A DNA stretch of 64,000 bases from Mycolicibacterium sp. S2-37 (GTDB lineage: Bacteria; Actinomycetota; Actinomycetes; Mycobacteriales; Mycobacteriaceae): the NCBI RefSeq assembly GCF_017352375.1, contig NZ_JAFEVR010000008.1:248001-312000 (forward strand), written 5' to 3'. Shown here in pieces: positions 9,901 through 17,477 of this stretch. Within the stretch, counting starts at the first letter, position 1; each line of letters starts with the position of its first letter. Under the pieces are notes generated by a model that was not told the DNA's origin, searched no databases, and worked only from the letters and a program-made list of their open reading frames with translations. A program made the position numbers and the translations under genes.

Positions 9901-10374
9901 GAGGCGCACCGCGAGGAGTTCGGCGACACGTCGCAGCTGAGTGCCAATCAGTTCTTCTATGGTCTTCGGCACGGCGAGGAACACCGGGTCGAGCTCGAAC
10001 GCGGGGTGCAATTGCTGATCGGTCTCGAAGCGATCTCCGATCCCGACGAACACGGCATGCGCACGGTGATGTGCATCCTCAACGGCCAACTGCGGCCAGT
10101 TCTCGTCCGCGACCGGAGCATCGACAGCGTGGTGCCCACCATGGAGAAGGCCGACCGCACCAACCCCGGCCACGTCGCCGCTCCGTTCGCCGGAGTCGTC
10201 ACGGTCGGCGTGGGTCCCGGCGATGAGGTGCGCGCCGGCCAGACGGTCGCCACGATCGAGGCCATGAAGATGGAGGCCGCCATCACCGCGCCCCACGCGG
10301 GCACCGTCGAGCGGATAGCAGTTGCCGCGACGTCGGAGGTGGAGGGCGGAGACCTGCTGATGACCATCACCTGA
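6982..10374 (+). CDS. pyc: Pyruvate carboxylase
   Basis: This 1130-residue protein is a complete single-chain pyruvate carboxylase, converting pyruvate, bicarbonate and ATP to oxaloacetate. Domains in order: biotin carboxylase (about 1-455, with VANRGEIAIRAFRAA and the ATP-grasp loop SGGGGRGM), carboxyltransferase (about 530-830, with DTTFRDAHQSLLATR and metal-site HIHTHDT), and a biotin carrier domain at the end with EAMKMEA, whose Lys takes biotin. The start at 6982 gives the canonical MLSKVLVANRGE N-terminus and has a GGAGAG ribosome site; an upstream in-frame ATG at 6940 does not. It may be a second, cluster-specific copy feeding oxaloacetate during growth on the substrate of this cluster. 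Confidence 0.93.
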   Translation: MLSKVLVANRGEIAIRAFRAAYEYGIETVAVYAFEDRNSLHRLKADESYQIGEVGHPVRAYLSVDEIIRVARDAGADAVYPGYGFLSESATLALACADAGITFIGPSPSVLDLTGNKTRAIAAAREAGLPVLASSAPSASADEVTAAGQSMRLPLFVKAVSGGGGRGMRRVTDRAALREAVEAASREAESAFGDPRVYLEQAVVNPRHIEVQILADSRGDVVHLFERDCSVQRRHQKVIEMAPAPNLGDGLRSRMCSDAVAFARHIGYTGAGTVEFLLDESGDYVFIECNPRIQVEHTVTEEITDVDLVAAQIRIASGHTLSEMGIDQATLAIRGAAVQCRITTENPADGFRPDTGRITGYRSPGGAGIRLDGGTHIGAEILGHFDSMLVKLTCRGSDFAAAISRSRRALAEFRIRGVSTNVSFLQAVVDDPDFTAGVVTTSFIDDRPHLLTARTHADRGTKILNYLADVTVNQPHGTRPSAVYAQDKLPLADLDAPAPQGSKQRLTDLGPVGFAQWLRESPALAVTDTTFRDAHQSLLATRVRTSGLLAVAPYVARMTPQLLSVECWGGATYDVALRFLKEDPWERLTALRAALPNICLQMLLRGRNTVGYTAFPPRVTQAFVAEAVATGIDIFRIFDALNNVENMRPAIDAVLESGTAVAEVAMSYTGDLSDPDENLYTLDYYLKLAEQIVDAGAHVLAVKDMAGLLRPPAAATLVDALKSRFDLPLHIHTHDTPGGQLATYLAAWHAGADAVDGAAAPLAGTTSQPALSSIVAATAHTRFDTGLSLNAVCELEPYWESLRKMYAPFDVAASGPPFPTGRVYTHEIPGGQLSNLRQQAGALGLGDRFEQIEVTYAAADGILGRLVKVTPSSKVVGDLALALVGAGVTAEEFAADPACHDIPDSVIGFLRGELGDPPGGWPEPLRTKALAGRGEARLEEPLSPEQDEALQQPGKSRRDTLNRLLFPGPTAEFEAHREEFGDTSQLSANQFFYGLRHGEEHRVELERGVQLLIGLEAISDPDEHGMRTVMCILNGQLRPVLVRDRSIDSVVPTMEKADRTNPGHVAAPFAGVVTVGVGPGDEVRAGQTVATIEAMKMEAAITAPHAGTVERIAVAATSEVEGGDLLMTIT

Positions 10375-10379
10375 GCGCG

Positions 10380-12038
10380 TCACCGGGGGCGTTGAGCGAG
10401 AATCCTCTGCATCTCGGTGATCTGCAACGCTATTCCGATCTGGATCGCCAGCGGTGTGCTGGTGCTGAACGGGCCGAGGAGCCGTTCGAGCTTGGCCAGG
10501 CGGTAGCGCAGGGTGTTGTAGTGGAAGTGCAGGTTGCGCGCCGCCTCCGCCATGTTCATGTTGTGCTTGATCAACGCCTCCAGCGTCTGGAACATCTCTG
10601 ACCGTTCGGGCTCGCTCATGCGCAGTACGGGTCCGAGCGTCTCCTCGGCAAAGGTCAATAGATCGTCGTTACCGACCTGGGCGAGCAGCCGGAAGAGTCC
10701 GAGCTCGCCGTACGCGGTGACCGCACCGAGACCGGAGACCCGAGGTCCCAGCCGCAGGGCGGTGCGCGCCTCCTGGTAGGCGGTCGATACGCCGGCCGGT
10801 CCCGGATAGGGCCGGCTGACTCCGATGGCGTACTGGCTGTGCGTGAATCGCGCCACCTCGTCCTGGACAGCGTGGACGACGGTGTGCACGTCCTGGTCGG
10901 CGCCGATGACGGCGACCAGCTCGGAGCCGAGGCCGGCTGCGGCGGCCATGCGGTCTCTGCTGCGGACCGCCGACGCCCAGAACTCGATGGCTCGGTCGTC
11001 GGCCAGGCGGGACCGACGTGTGCTCGGTCGGGCGTCGTCGGTGGCACCCTCGCGACGTCCCACCAGGACGACGATGTCGCGTTCCAGGTCCCATCCGAAG
11101 CCCGAACCCAGCGAGGCGTAATCGTCCGATTGAGTGTCGGCACCCGAGATCAACTCGAACAGGGCATTGGACGAGAAGCGGCGCTCCACCGCCTTCACCG
11201 CAAGGTCACGCGTCACCTCCAACGCCGCCACGATGGCGGCCTGCCCGACGGCCACCATGCTGAACTCACCGAGCGGCCGGTGGGATTCGACGGCCACCAC
11301 AAAGCCGTGATGCAACCGTCCCGCTCGTATCTCGCTTGACGCCCAACGCTTTCCGGTCGCGCTGTGGGTCTGCGGCCCGGTGGGTCCTATGCGCAACACG
11401 TCGGCGGACTCCGCTTCCAGCAGTTCCACGTCGGCTAGCAGAGTCTGATCGCCGGCGTGTGCCAGCACAGCGCCGTGGCGGTCGGTGATCGCGACGCCGG
11501 CGTCACCGAGCAGACTGGACAGACTGCTCGCGAGTTCGTTGAGGCCACCGCCCGACAGCGTGATCGCCAGGAACGAGTGGTGAATCTCCTGCGCTTTCGC
11601 CAGCGCCGAGGCCTGGCGGTTGACGATGATGCCGAAAGCCCTGCTCAAGATGTCGTCGAACCGGATGGATTCCGGGATGACGACCAGCGGAAGCTTGATG
11701 TCCTCGGCCGCGTCGATCATCGCCTGACTGAGCTCGGGCATGTAGCGGTCGAGTTTGATTCCGATACCCGCCAGACCGAGCCGGTGCAGATCGGTCAGCA
11801 GCCTGCCCTGCCCCTCGCCGTCGCGAGGCAGGGGATATCCGGTGGCGAGAAGGAATTCGTCCTTGCGGACCCATCGGCCGATGTCGGGGACCGTCATCAC
11901 GTTCACCGCGCTGATCGCCCGATCCAGTCCCGATCCGCCCGCCACCAACTCGGCGCCGGCCAGCACCTCGTCGTTGAGCAACTCGCCGAGGGTGAGGATT
12001 TCACTCTCATTCGGCGTCATCACGTTCGGCGTATCCAT
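10380..12038 (-). CDS. PucR-family transcriptional regulator
   Basis: The 552-residue protein has the PucR layout: an N-terminal purine-catabolism regulator domain (about 15-135, beginning LTLGELLNDEVL), a middle GGDEF-like CdaR region (about 290-420), and a C-terminal PucR-type helix-turn-helix with AEAARNLHFHYNTLRYRL near residue 500. These regulators usually control nitrogen-compound or aromatic catabolism. It converges on pyruvate carboxylase (5 bases between stops) and is divergent from the F420-reductase-like gene, so the 155-base gap at 12039-12193 probably holds a shared operator. It is the best candidate regulator of the whole cluster. Confidence 0.87.
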   Translation of the reverse strand: MDTPNVMTPNESEILTLGELLNDEVLAGAELVAGGSGLDRAISAVNVMTVPDIGRWVRKDEFLLATGYPLPRDGEGQGRLLTDLHRLGLAGIGIKLDRYMPELSQAMIDAAEDIKLPLVVIPESIRFDDILSRAFGIIVNRQASALAKAQEIHHSFLAITLSGGGLNELASSLSSLLGDAGVAITDRHGAVLAHAGDQTLLADVELLEAESADVLRIGPTGPQTHSATGKRWASSEIRAGRLHHGFVVAVESHRPLGEFSMVAVGQAAIVAALEVTRDLAVKAVERRFSSNALFELISGADTQSDDYASLGSGFGWDLERDIVVLVGRREGATDDARPSTRRSRLADDRAIEFWASAVRSRDRMAAAAGLGSELVAVIGADQDVHTVVHAVQDEVARFTHSQYAIGVSRPYPGPAGVSTAYQEARTALRLGPRVSGLGAVTAYGELGLFRLLAQVGNDDLLTFAEETLGPVLRMSEPERSEMFQTLEALIKHNMNMAEAARNLHFHYNTLRYRLAKLERLLGPFSTSTPLAIQIGIALQITEMQRILAQRPR

Positions 12039-12193
12039 GGATTCTCAATCTAGCGTTGTTTGCCAACTATCGAGGGATTACTTGGCAGAAATAGCTATGG
12101 GGCGTGGTGCCCGGCGGCGCCTACGGTTGCTGTACCCGGCCACTTGACGAGTAAGGGCCGATCCCGCTCGAAACCCCCACAGAGGAGCGCGTC
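12039..12193. promoter_or_regulatory. Divergent promoter region between pucR-like and npdG-like genes
   Basis: This 155-base gap separates two divergent starts and must hold both promoters. It is more AT-rich on the pucR side (TTGTTTGCCAACTATCGAGG) than the genes around it, as expected for a promoter. The npdG-like gene has a clear AGAGGAG ribosome site at 12181-12187. No perfect dyad operator was seen. Confidence 0.5.
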
Positions 12194-12934
12194 GTGACGC
12201 ACAGTTTGAAGTCTTCCGCAGCAGTCGACGGCGTTGTGCGCGAGACGGTTTCCATCCTGGGCGGCACCGGAAGTCTGGGCTTCGGGCTCGCGCTGCGACT
12301 GGGTCGTGCCGGATACACGGTCTGCATCGGTTCCCGTGATGCCGAACGCGCTCAGAGTGCGGCTGCACAGGCGTGTGAGCTCGTCGGCCGGAGGACGGTG
12401 GTGGGCTGTCTGAATGAGGACGCCGTCGCGTCGGCGGACCGCCTGGTCATCGCCGCGGTGCCGTTCGTCAGCCATGTCGGCGTCCTGCGCAGCGTCGCCG
12501 ACCACTGGCGGTCCGGCCAGGTGTTGCTGGACACCACGGTTCCGCTCGCGACCGCGGTGGGCGGTCGCCCTACCCATCTGGTCGAGCCGTGGCACGGGTC
12601 GGCCGCCCAGCAGGCGCGGGCGGCGATCCCGGAGCACGTCGCGCTGGCCGCCGGGCTGCACACCATCAGCGCAGCGGTGCTGCGTGATACGGATCGCCCG
12701 CTCGATCAGGACACGTTGATCTGCGGTGATCGGCACGCGAAAACCGTTGTCACGGAGGCCTTGGACGGCATCGAGGGGCTGCGCGTCGTCGATGCCGGCC
12801 CGCTGGAGATGAGCCGCCTGCTGGAGGGCCTCACCCCTGTCTTGATCGGCATCAACATCCGCAACAAGACCCACGCCGGCATCCAGGTGACGCATCTGCA
12901 CGCGCACCCGATGCCCGAGGCCGTAACGGCCTGA
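12194..12934 (+). CDS. NADPH:F420 reductase-like protein (NpdG/Fno family)
   Basis: The protein is 246 residues from a GTG start with AGAGGAG upstream. After a 17-residue leader it has SILGGTGSLGFGLALRLGRA, the NADP-binding loop of the Fno/NpdG family, and near the C-terminus VDAGPLEMSRLLEGLTPVLI, another family hallmark. Such enzymes exchange hydride between NADP(H) and coenzyme F420. Its place inside a catabolic cluster, divergent from a PucR regulator, suggests it supplies or recycles F420H2 for a reductive step not seen in this window, or has been recruited as an NADP-dependent reductase for another substrate. Other F420-type proteins occur near 45.3 kb but are unlinked. Confidence 0.78.
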   Translation: MTHSLKSSAAVDGVVRETVSILGGTGSLGFGLALRLGRAGYTVCIGSRDAERAQSAAAQACELVGRRTVVGCLNEDAVASADRLVIAAVPFVSHVGVLRSVADHWRSGQVLLDTTVPLATAVGGRPTHLVEPWHGSAAQQARAAIPEHVALAAGLHTISAAVLRDTDRPLDQDTLICGDRHAKTVVTEALDGIEGLRVVDAGPLEMSRLLEGLTPVLIGINIRNKTHAGIQVTHLHAHPMPEAVTA

Positions 12935-12939
12935 CGCCG

Positions 12940-13422
12940 TCACGCCACTTCCACGATCAACTCCACCTCGACCGGGGCGTTGAGCGGCAGTTCCGCGACG
13001 CCCACCGCGGAGCGGGCGTGCTGGCCTGCATCCCCGAATACCGCCACCAGCAGATCGCTGGCGCCGTTGATCACCGCGGGCTGCCCGGTGAAACCGGTTG
13101 CCGAGGAGACGAACCCGACGACCTTCACGATGCGAATGATCGAATCGAGATCGGCGAGAGCGCCGACCGCGGCAAGGGCGTTCAAGGTGCAGATGCGCGC
13201 GGCGTCCACCGCGTCCTCCGGGGACACATCGGTGCCGACCTTGCCCTGATGAGCCAGAGTGCCGGAGACGAGGGGAAGCTGCCCCGAGGTGTAGATCAGG
13301 TTGGCCGTCCGAATCGCCGGAATGTAGCTGGCGACCGGCACTGCGAGCGCCGGCAACGTCAGCCCGAGTTCGTTGAGCTGCTGCAGTATTCGCGTGTGGC
13401 GTTGCGCTTCAGTCATCGTCAT
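12940..13422 (-). CDS. RidA-family protein (YjgF/YER057c/UK114)
   Basis: This 160-residue protein is a RidA superfamily member, a small trimeric enzyme that hydrolyses reactive enamines/imines or, in RutC-like branches, aminoacrylate. [13 protein letters not shown] near residue 40 and [20 protein letters not shown] near the C-terminus are the family signatures, with the Arg that binds the substrate carboxylate and the Glu that activates water both present. It ends 5 bases from the convergent npdG-like gene and follows the nucleoside hydrolase on the same strand. In context it probably removes an unstable nitrogenous intermediate of the pathway. Confidence 0.86.
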   Translation of the reverse strand: MTMTEAQRHTRILQQLNELGLTLPALAVPVASYIPAIRTANLIYTSGQLPLVSGTLAHQGKVGTDVSPEDAVDAARICTLNALAAVGALADLDSIIRIVKVVGFVSSATGFTGQPAVINGASDLLVAVFGDAGQHARSAVGVAELPLNAPVEVELIVEVA

Positions 13423-13550
13423 CCTTCTGGTGGTCTGCGGCGGCGTGCACTCTCATGCTTCCCGCGGACCTGCCGGGCAGTCCAGTAGTCAGTTCTGCGG
13501 GGTGCTGAGCAGTTCCAGTGACCAATCCCGGTGCTGCGCATTGTGCAGAG

Positions 13551-14504
13551 CTATGAGTGCAGGGCATCCACGAACACCGCCAAGACGTCTTCGGGATCGC
13601 AGTTCATGGCGATGTCGATGCGCGGCCACGGCTCGCGGCGGCTGTCGTGCACAGCGTCCTCCCCGAGTGTTCGCCGCCGGTCGACCAACGTCTGGCCTCG
13701 GCTCAGTCCGCCCGCGAGTTCAACCTGCACCGGCCATGTCTCGAATTGGAAAAGCTCGGGTTCGACCAGCGCGCAGATCGCGCCGGCGTCGCCGATCACC
13801 GGGTTGGCGTAGGTTTCGCCGGTCGGCGCTACGACTTCGAAGCCCAGCAAGCCGCCGACGGCCCGCTGTAGCGGATCCGCGGACGCTTTGAGGCCGCTGA
13901 CCAGCGCATGATCGGCGACCACTTCGCGGTAGACATCGAGGCCGTACATCGTCAGTGGCACACCACTGTTGAGCACAATTGCCGCCGCCTCGGGATCATG
14001 CCAGATGTTGTATTCGGCCACCGGGCTGGCATTGCCGATGGATGCAGAGCCGCCCATGAACACAATGCGCTCGATTCGGTTCATGACCTCTGGATGCATA
14101 CGGATCAGTAGAGCCAGGTTGGTCAGCGGGCCGAGCGCCACGATGGTCAACGGATCGGGGCCGACCAGGATCTCCCGACGCAGGAGTTCGACAGCATGCA
14201 GGGCAGCGGGGCGCCGAGCGCTCGGCGTGAGTTCGAGGTCTGCCAATCCCCCTGCCCCGTGCACCCAGGAGGCATCGCGCGGGGGCTCGACAAGCGGACG
14301 GGTGACGCCCGCGGCCACCGGAATATCCGGCGCGGCAAGCAGATCCAGCACCGCGCAGGTGTTCGCCACGACTCGATGCACGCTGGTGTTGCCGGCAACG
14401 CAGGTGATCGCCCGCACGTCGATGTCCTGCCTCTTCATCGCGAAGATCAGGGCAAGGGCATCGTCGATGCCGGTGTCGACATCGAGGATGACAGATCGCG
14501 CCAT
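13551..14504 (-). CDS. Inosine-uridine-type nucleoside hydrolase
   Basis: The 317-residue protein opens with VILDVDTGIDDALALIFAMK, holding the Asp cluster (D8, D10, D14, D15) that binds calcium and ribose in nucleoside hydrolases. The rest matches the IunH fold in length and in the ALGPLTNLALL and GGSASIGNASPVAEYNIWHD blocks. It cleaves the N-glycosidic bond of ribonucleosides to a free base and ribose, which fits a purine/pyrimidine-linked cluster with a PucR regulator and RidA. A hairpin lies just upstream, between it and the transporter gene on the same strand. Confidence 0.88.
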   Translation of the reverse strand: MARSVILDVDTGIDDALALIFAMKRQDIDVRAITCVAGNTSVHRVVANTCAVLDLLAAPDIPVAAGVTRPLVEPPRDASWVHGAGGLADLELTPSARRPAALHAVELLRREILVGPDPLTIVALGPLTNLALLIRMHPEVMNRIERIVFMGGSASIGNASPVAEYNIWHDPEAAAIVLNSGVPLTMYGLDVYREVVADHALVSGLKASADPLQRAVGGLLGFEVVAPTGETYANPVIGDAGAICALVEPELFQFETWPVQVELAGGLSRGQTLVDRRRTLGEDAVHDSRREPWPRIDIAMNCDPEDVLAVFVDALHS

Positions 14505-14532
14505 GTCGGAGTTCCTCGTCAGAAACGCCTCA

Positions 14533-14563
14533 GCCGTCGGACTGGATGGACCAGTCCGACGGC
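14533..14563 (-). terminator. Strong hairpin between MHS transporter and nucleoside hydrolase genes
   Basis: A perfect 12-bp stem (GCCGTCGGACTG / CAGTCCGACGGC) with a 7-base loop lies 13 bases past the transporter stop and 29 bases before the nucleoside hydrolase start, all on the minus strand. It could end transporter transcripts or reduce read-through into the next gene. No T-run follows it. Confidence 0.6.
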
Positions 14564-14576
14564 CTCGGCGCTCTCC

Positions 14577-15911
14577 CTATGAAGACCGGTGATTCACCGG
14601 CGTCTTCGCCACCGGGACCTGGTCAGCCGGATCGACCGGTGTGACCTTGTCCGGCTCCTCTACGTGCGCGGTGAGGTAGATGGTGGCAGCGACCGACAGC
14701 ACCGCCGCCACGCCGATGTAGACACCGAACGTGACGACCGTTCCCGTCGACGCGATGAGCGCAGCCGCCGCCAGCGGGGTCAGACCGCTGCCGAAGATGG
14801 AGCCGAGCTGGTAGCCCATCGAGATTCCCGAGTACCCGACTCGGCTGTCGTAGATGCTGGCGAAGAAGGCGGCCATGGTTCCGTAGGTTGCGGCGTACGG
14901 GATGAAGATCAGCAGGTAGCCCAGCAGGGCCAGGCCGAAGCTGCCGGTGTCCAGCAGCATGACCCACGGGATGCCCATGAGACCCATGCCGACATTGCCG
15001 ATCAGGAAGACCTTCTTGATGCCCACCTTGTCGCCGATGTTGGCGAACGTCGGAATCAGGATCAGCACGACGATCTGGCACAGCAGGATCAACAGCAGCA
15101 TCTGGCTGTAGCTGAAGTCGAGTGTGTTCGTGCCGTAGCTGAGGCTGTACACCGCGGCGCCGTAGATGACGACTCCATGCACGAGGTACGCACCGGCCAT
15201 CAAAACCACCTGCTTGCGGTACTTGCGCAGGACGCTAGCCAGCGGGCTGGTCACCTTCTCGTTGGTCTTCTCGATCCGCTTGAACTCCGGGCTCTCCTCG
15301 ACGCGCAGGCGAATGATGAGTCCGACGACCACGAGCAGGAAGCTGCCGATGAACGGAATTCGCCAGCCCCACGCCAGGAGATCTTCCTGGGACATCACGG
15401 CAGTGGTGATGAGGAAGACGCCGTTGGCGATGATCTGGCCGGCCGGCGAGCCCGCCTGAACCCAGCTTCCATACAGACCTCGCCGGTGCTTAGGCGCGTG
15501 TTCGACGGTCATGAGCACCGCACCGCCGTATTCACCGCCGACCGAGAGGCCCTGGATGAAGCGCAGGCCTACGAGAATCAGTGGTGCCGCTACCCCGATG
15601 GTCTCGTAAGTGGGCAGGAGGCCGATCGCCCCGGTCGCGCAGCCCATGACGACGAGCGTCATGACGAGCATGGGCTTGCGGCCGACCTTGTCACCGAAGT
15701 GGCCGACGATGAGCCCACCGAGTGGCCGGGCGAGGAAGGCGACGCCGAAGGTCGCGAAGGAGAGCAGGGTGCCGACCAAGGGGTCTTGGGCGGGGAAGAA
15801 CACATGGCGGAAGATCAGCGCGCTGGCCGTGCCATAGATGAAGAAGTCGTACCACTCGATGGTCGTGCCGACGAAACTGCCGAGCGTGGCCTTCTTTGCG
15901 GGCGTGAGCAT
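14577..15911 (-). CDS. MFS transporter, metabolite:H+ symporter (MHS) family
   Basis: This 444-residue protein has the MHS start, SFVGTTIEWYDFFIYGTASA, followed by a 12-segment MFS pattern. The cytoplasmic loop FGDKVGRKPML between helices 2 and 3 and GLSVGGEYGGAV in helix 5 are typical of ShiA/KgtP/ProP-like proton symporters for carboxylates, osmolytes or aromatics. The start at 15911 is preferred over one 21 codons upstream because of AGAAAGG at a good distance and the family N-terminus. It heads the minus-strand set with the nucleoside hydrolase and RidA and probably imports the cluster's substrate. Confidence 0.87.
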   Translation of the reverse strand: MLTPAKKATLGSFVGTTIEWYDFFIYGTASALIFRHVFFPAQDPLVGTLLSFATFGVAFLARPLGGLIVGHFGDKVGRKPMLVMTLVVMGCATGAIGLLPTYETIGVAAPLILVGLRFIQGLSVGGEYGGAVLMTVEHAPKHRRGLYGSWVQAGSPAGQIIANGVFLITTAVMSQEDLLAWGWRIPFIGSFLLVVVGLIIRLRVEESPEFKRIEKTNEKVTSPLASVLRKYRKQVVLMAGAYLVHGVVIYGAAVYSLSYGTNTLDFSYSQMLLLILLCQIVVLILIPTFANIGDKVGIKKVFLIGNVGMGLMGIPWVMLLDTGSFGLALLGYLLIFIPYAATYGTMAAFFASIYDSRVGYSGISMGYQLGSIFGSGLTPLAAAALIASTGTVVTFGVYIGVAAVLSVAATIYLTAHVEEPDKVTPVDPADQVPVAKTPVNHRSS

Positions 15912-16673
15912 CGGAACCTTTCTTGTCCCTCGACGCTGGGGGATACGTGATCGTGGGCGAGGATGTGAGTTCAATCACGGTAGGTTCGGCGAGTGAGGAA
16001 GCACACATAACGAGGAGACAAGGTCGACGTGCTTTCTTTGGCAGAGAGTGCCAACCGCGCTGGATCGGCCGCTGCGCCGGTCGCTTGTCGATTCGTCAGC
16101 CACGCAGGTGTGCCACCGCCGAAGACGTCACGCACGCCAGTAACGACAAGCACGCCCTGCACTCCCCTGCCGCCAGCGGCCCTGGCAGAGCCGATGCGGT
16201 TTGAATCTCGCCGAAATAGCAAGCCCAGCAAGTCGTTGACGAAACAAATCAGCTCATGCCGAATCAGTATCTCCGCCTCTCGATCGCGTTGCTGCTCGAG
16301 CAGGCCGGGTCGATGCAGTCGAAGGGCGCCGATCACGACGCCGTCGAGGTCGGCAGAGACTTGGATTACGGGCCAAGTAGGCCGTTACCTACGGGCCGGG
16401 GGGAAGCCCCGGGAGGCTATGGCCGCGATGTCGGGAGAACGTGTCGGGGTACCGGAACGCGAAATGGGTGAATGTGGAAGCGGCGGTGCCGGCGTTCAGC
16501 GATCAGCAGCGGTCGGAATTGGCCGACGAGTGAGTCCAGCAGAGCACGCGCATTGACGATGGCGGATCGAACTGGCAATGGCGGCACGAGGCCACGTCGA
16601 AGCCATCTTGGGTATCTGTTTCCCATTGCAGCTCGCGCACCCAGTACAGCATCCCTCCGCCGACGTGCGATTA
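15912..16673. other. Decayed region, no intact gene
   Basis: About 760 bases show no convincing intact gene in either direction. Short coding-like islands break at stops or frame changes: a plus-strand piece starting at 16256 (MPNQYLRLSIALLLEQAG) and a second, in a different frame, at about 16381-16518 that ends SDQQRSELADE before a stop. GC and codon use are less regular than in flanking genes. The stretch looks like remnants of one or more horizontally acquired genes at the left edge of the jet island; the parent family was not recognised. Confidence 0.5.
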
Positions 16674-16970
16674 TTACGCCTGCCCATCCCTGTTTGCAGC
16701 GGGGCCCGGCGCGCGATGTTGATGTAATGCGGCGAATGACTCCTTGGGAGTCCTGCGGCCGGTGTCCCACGCGTCGAGTGCCTCTTCGAGGCCTATGTAG
16801 GAGGCAAAAAACAGGACTGATAGATCCGGTCCGACAAGAACTGTTCCTACGCCGCGCATGTCGCTTGAGACACGAAGGATTCCGTCGCGGACGTCGTACG
16901 CGCGGCGGGCTGCCAGCTCCGGATCCAGGTTCAAACACTCTGCCGCTACGGCAATCTGGTCATCATTCAC
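16674..16970 (-). CDS. Small hypothetical protein
   Basis: A 98-residue protein from a GTG start. It has regular, protein-like composition, with a helical N-terminus (ECLNLDPELAARRAYDVRDG), a strand-rich middle (VGTVLVGPDLSVLFFASYIG) and a charged C-terminus. The family was not recognised; it resembles small conserved mycobacterial proteins of unknown function. It stands alone among decayed sequence next to the jet operon on the opposite strand. The last 12 or so residues (PGPAANRDGQA) look unconserved and may be a changed C-terminus. Confidence 0.55.
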   Translation of the reverse strand: MNDDQIAVAAECLNLDPELAARRAYDVRDGILRVSSDMRGVGTVLVGPDLSVLFFASYIGLEEALDAWDTGRRTPKESFAALHQHRAPGPAANRDGQA

Positions 16971-17477
16971 TGCGATGCCCCATATCCCAGACCCTGACCG
17001 GCCGTCTGTCCGTCGACGGCATAGACACGCGACCCATCGTAATAGGCGGCACAGTCACTCCCTCGTACCCCGATCATTCGGACGCACGATCCTGCCGAGC
17101 GACTTAAGACGCTGCCTATGTGCGTTGTTCATACCCTGGTTCAGCGGCGGTCCATTGCTTTTCTAGACGTCAGCACCAAATCGCAAGTGCGTTGATTCAC
17201 CGATTGCCGATTGCAGTCTTCACAGCGCCACACTGTCGCCGACGTCGGGGGTTTCGACTTCACCCACCCTGGGGTCGTCACCGGAAACACCTTTCCGGTA
17301 GAGGCGCTCGAGGACCTTTCTCCAGTCATGACGAGTGTTGTTGGGCTCGAGTAGCCAACCAGTCTTGTGTGCTCGAGTTGTCAGACTGTTGCTTCGGCAC
17401 AGCCCTGTACCGAGCCGGACATGTCGCTTGCGTGACCTATGTTGGTGCAGCCAGTCGACACACATTGAAGGATCGGC
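16971..17477. other. Non-coding or decayed region upstream of jetA
   Basis: This 507-base stretch has no convincing gene. A minus-strand frame ending near 17220 carries TGWLLEPNNTRHDWRKVLER, which could be the tail of a tyrosine recombinase or another mobile-element gene, but too little remains to say. A GAAGGA ribosome site at 17467-17472 serves jetA. The jet operon promoter must lie here, but no clear -10/-35 pair was found. Confidence 0.45.
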
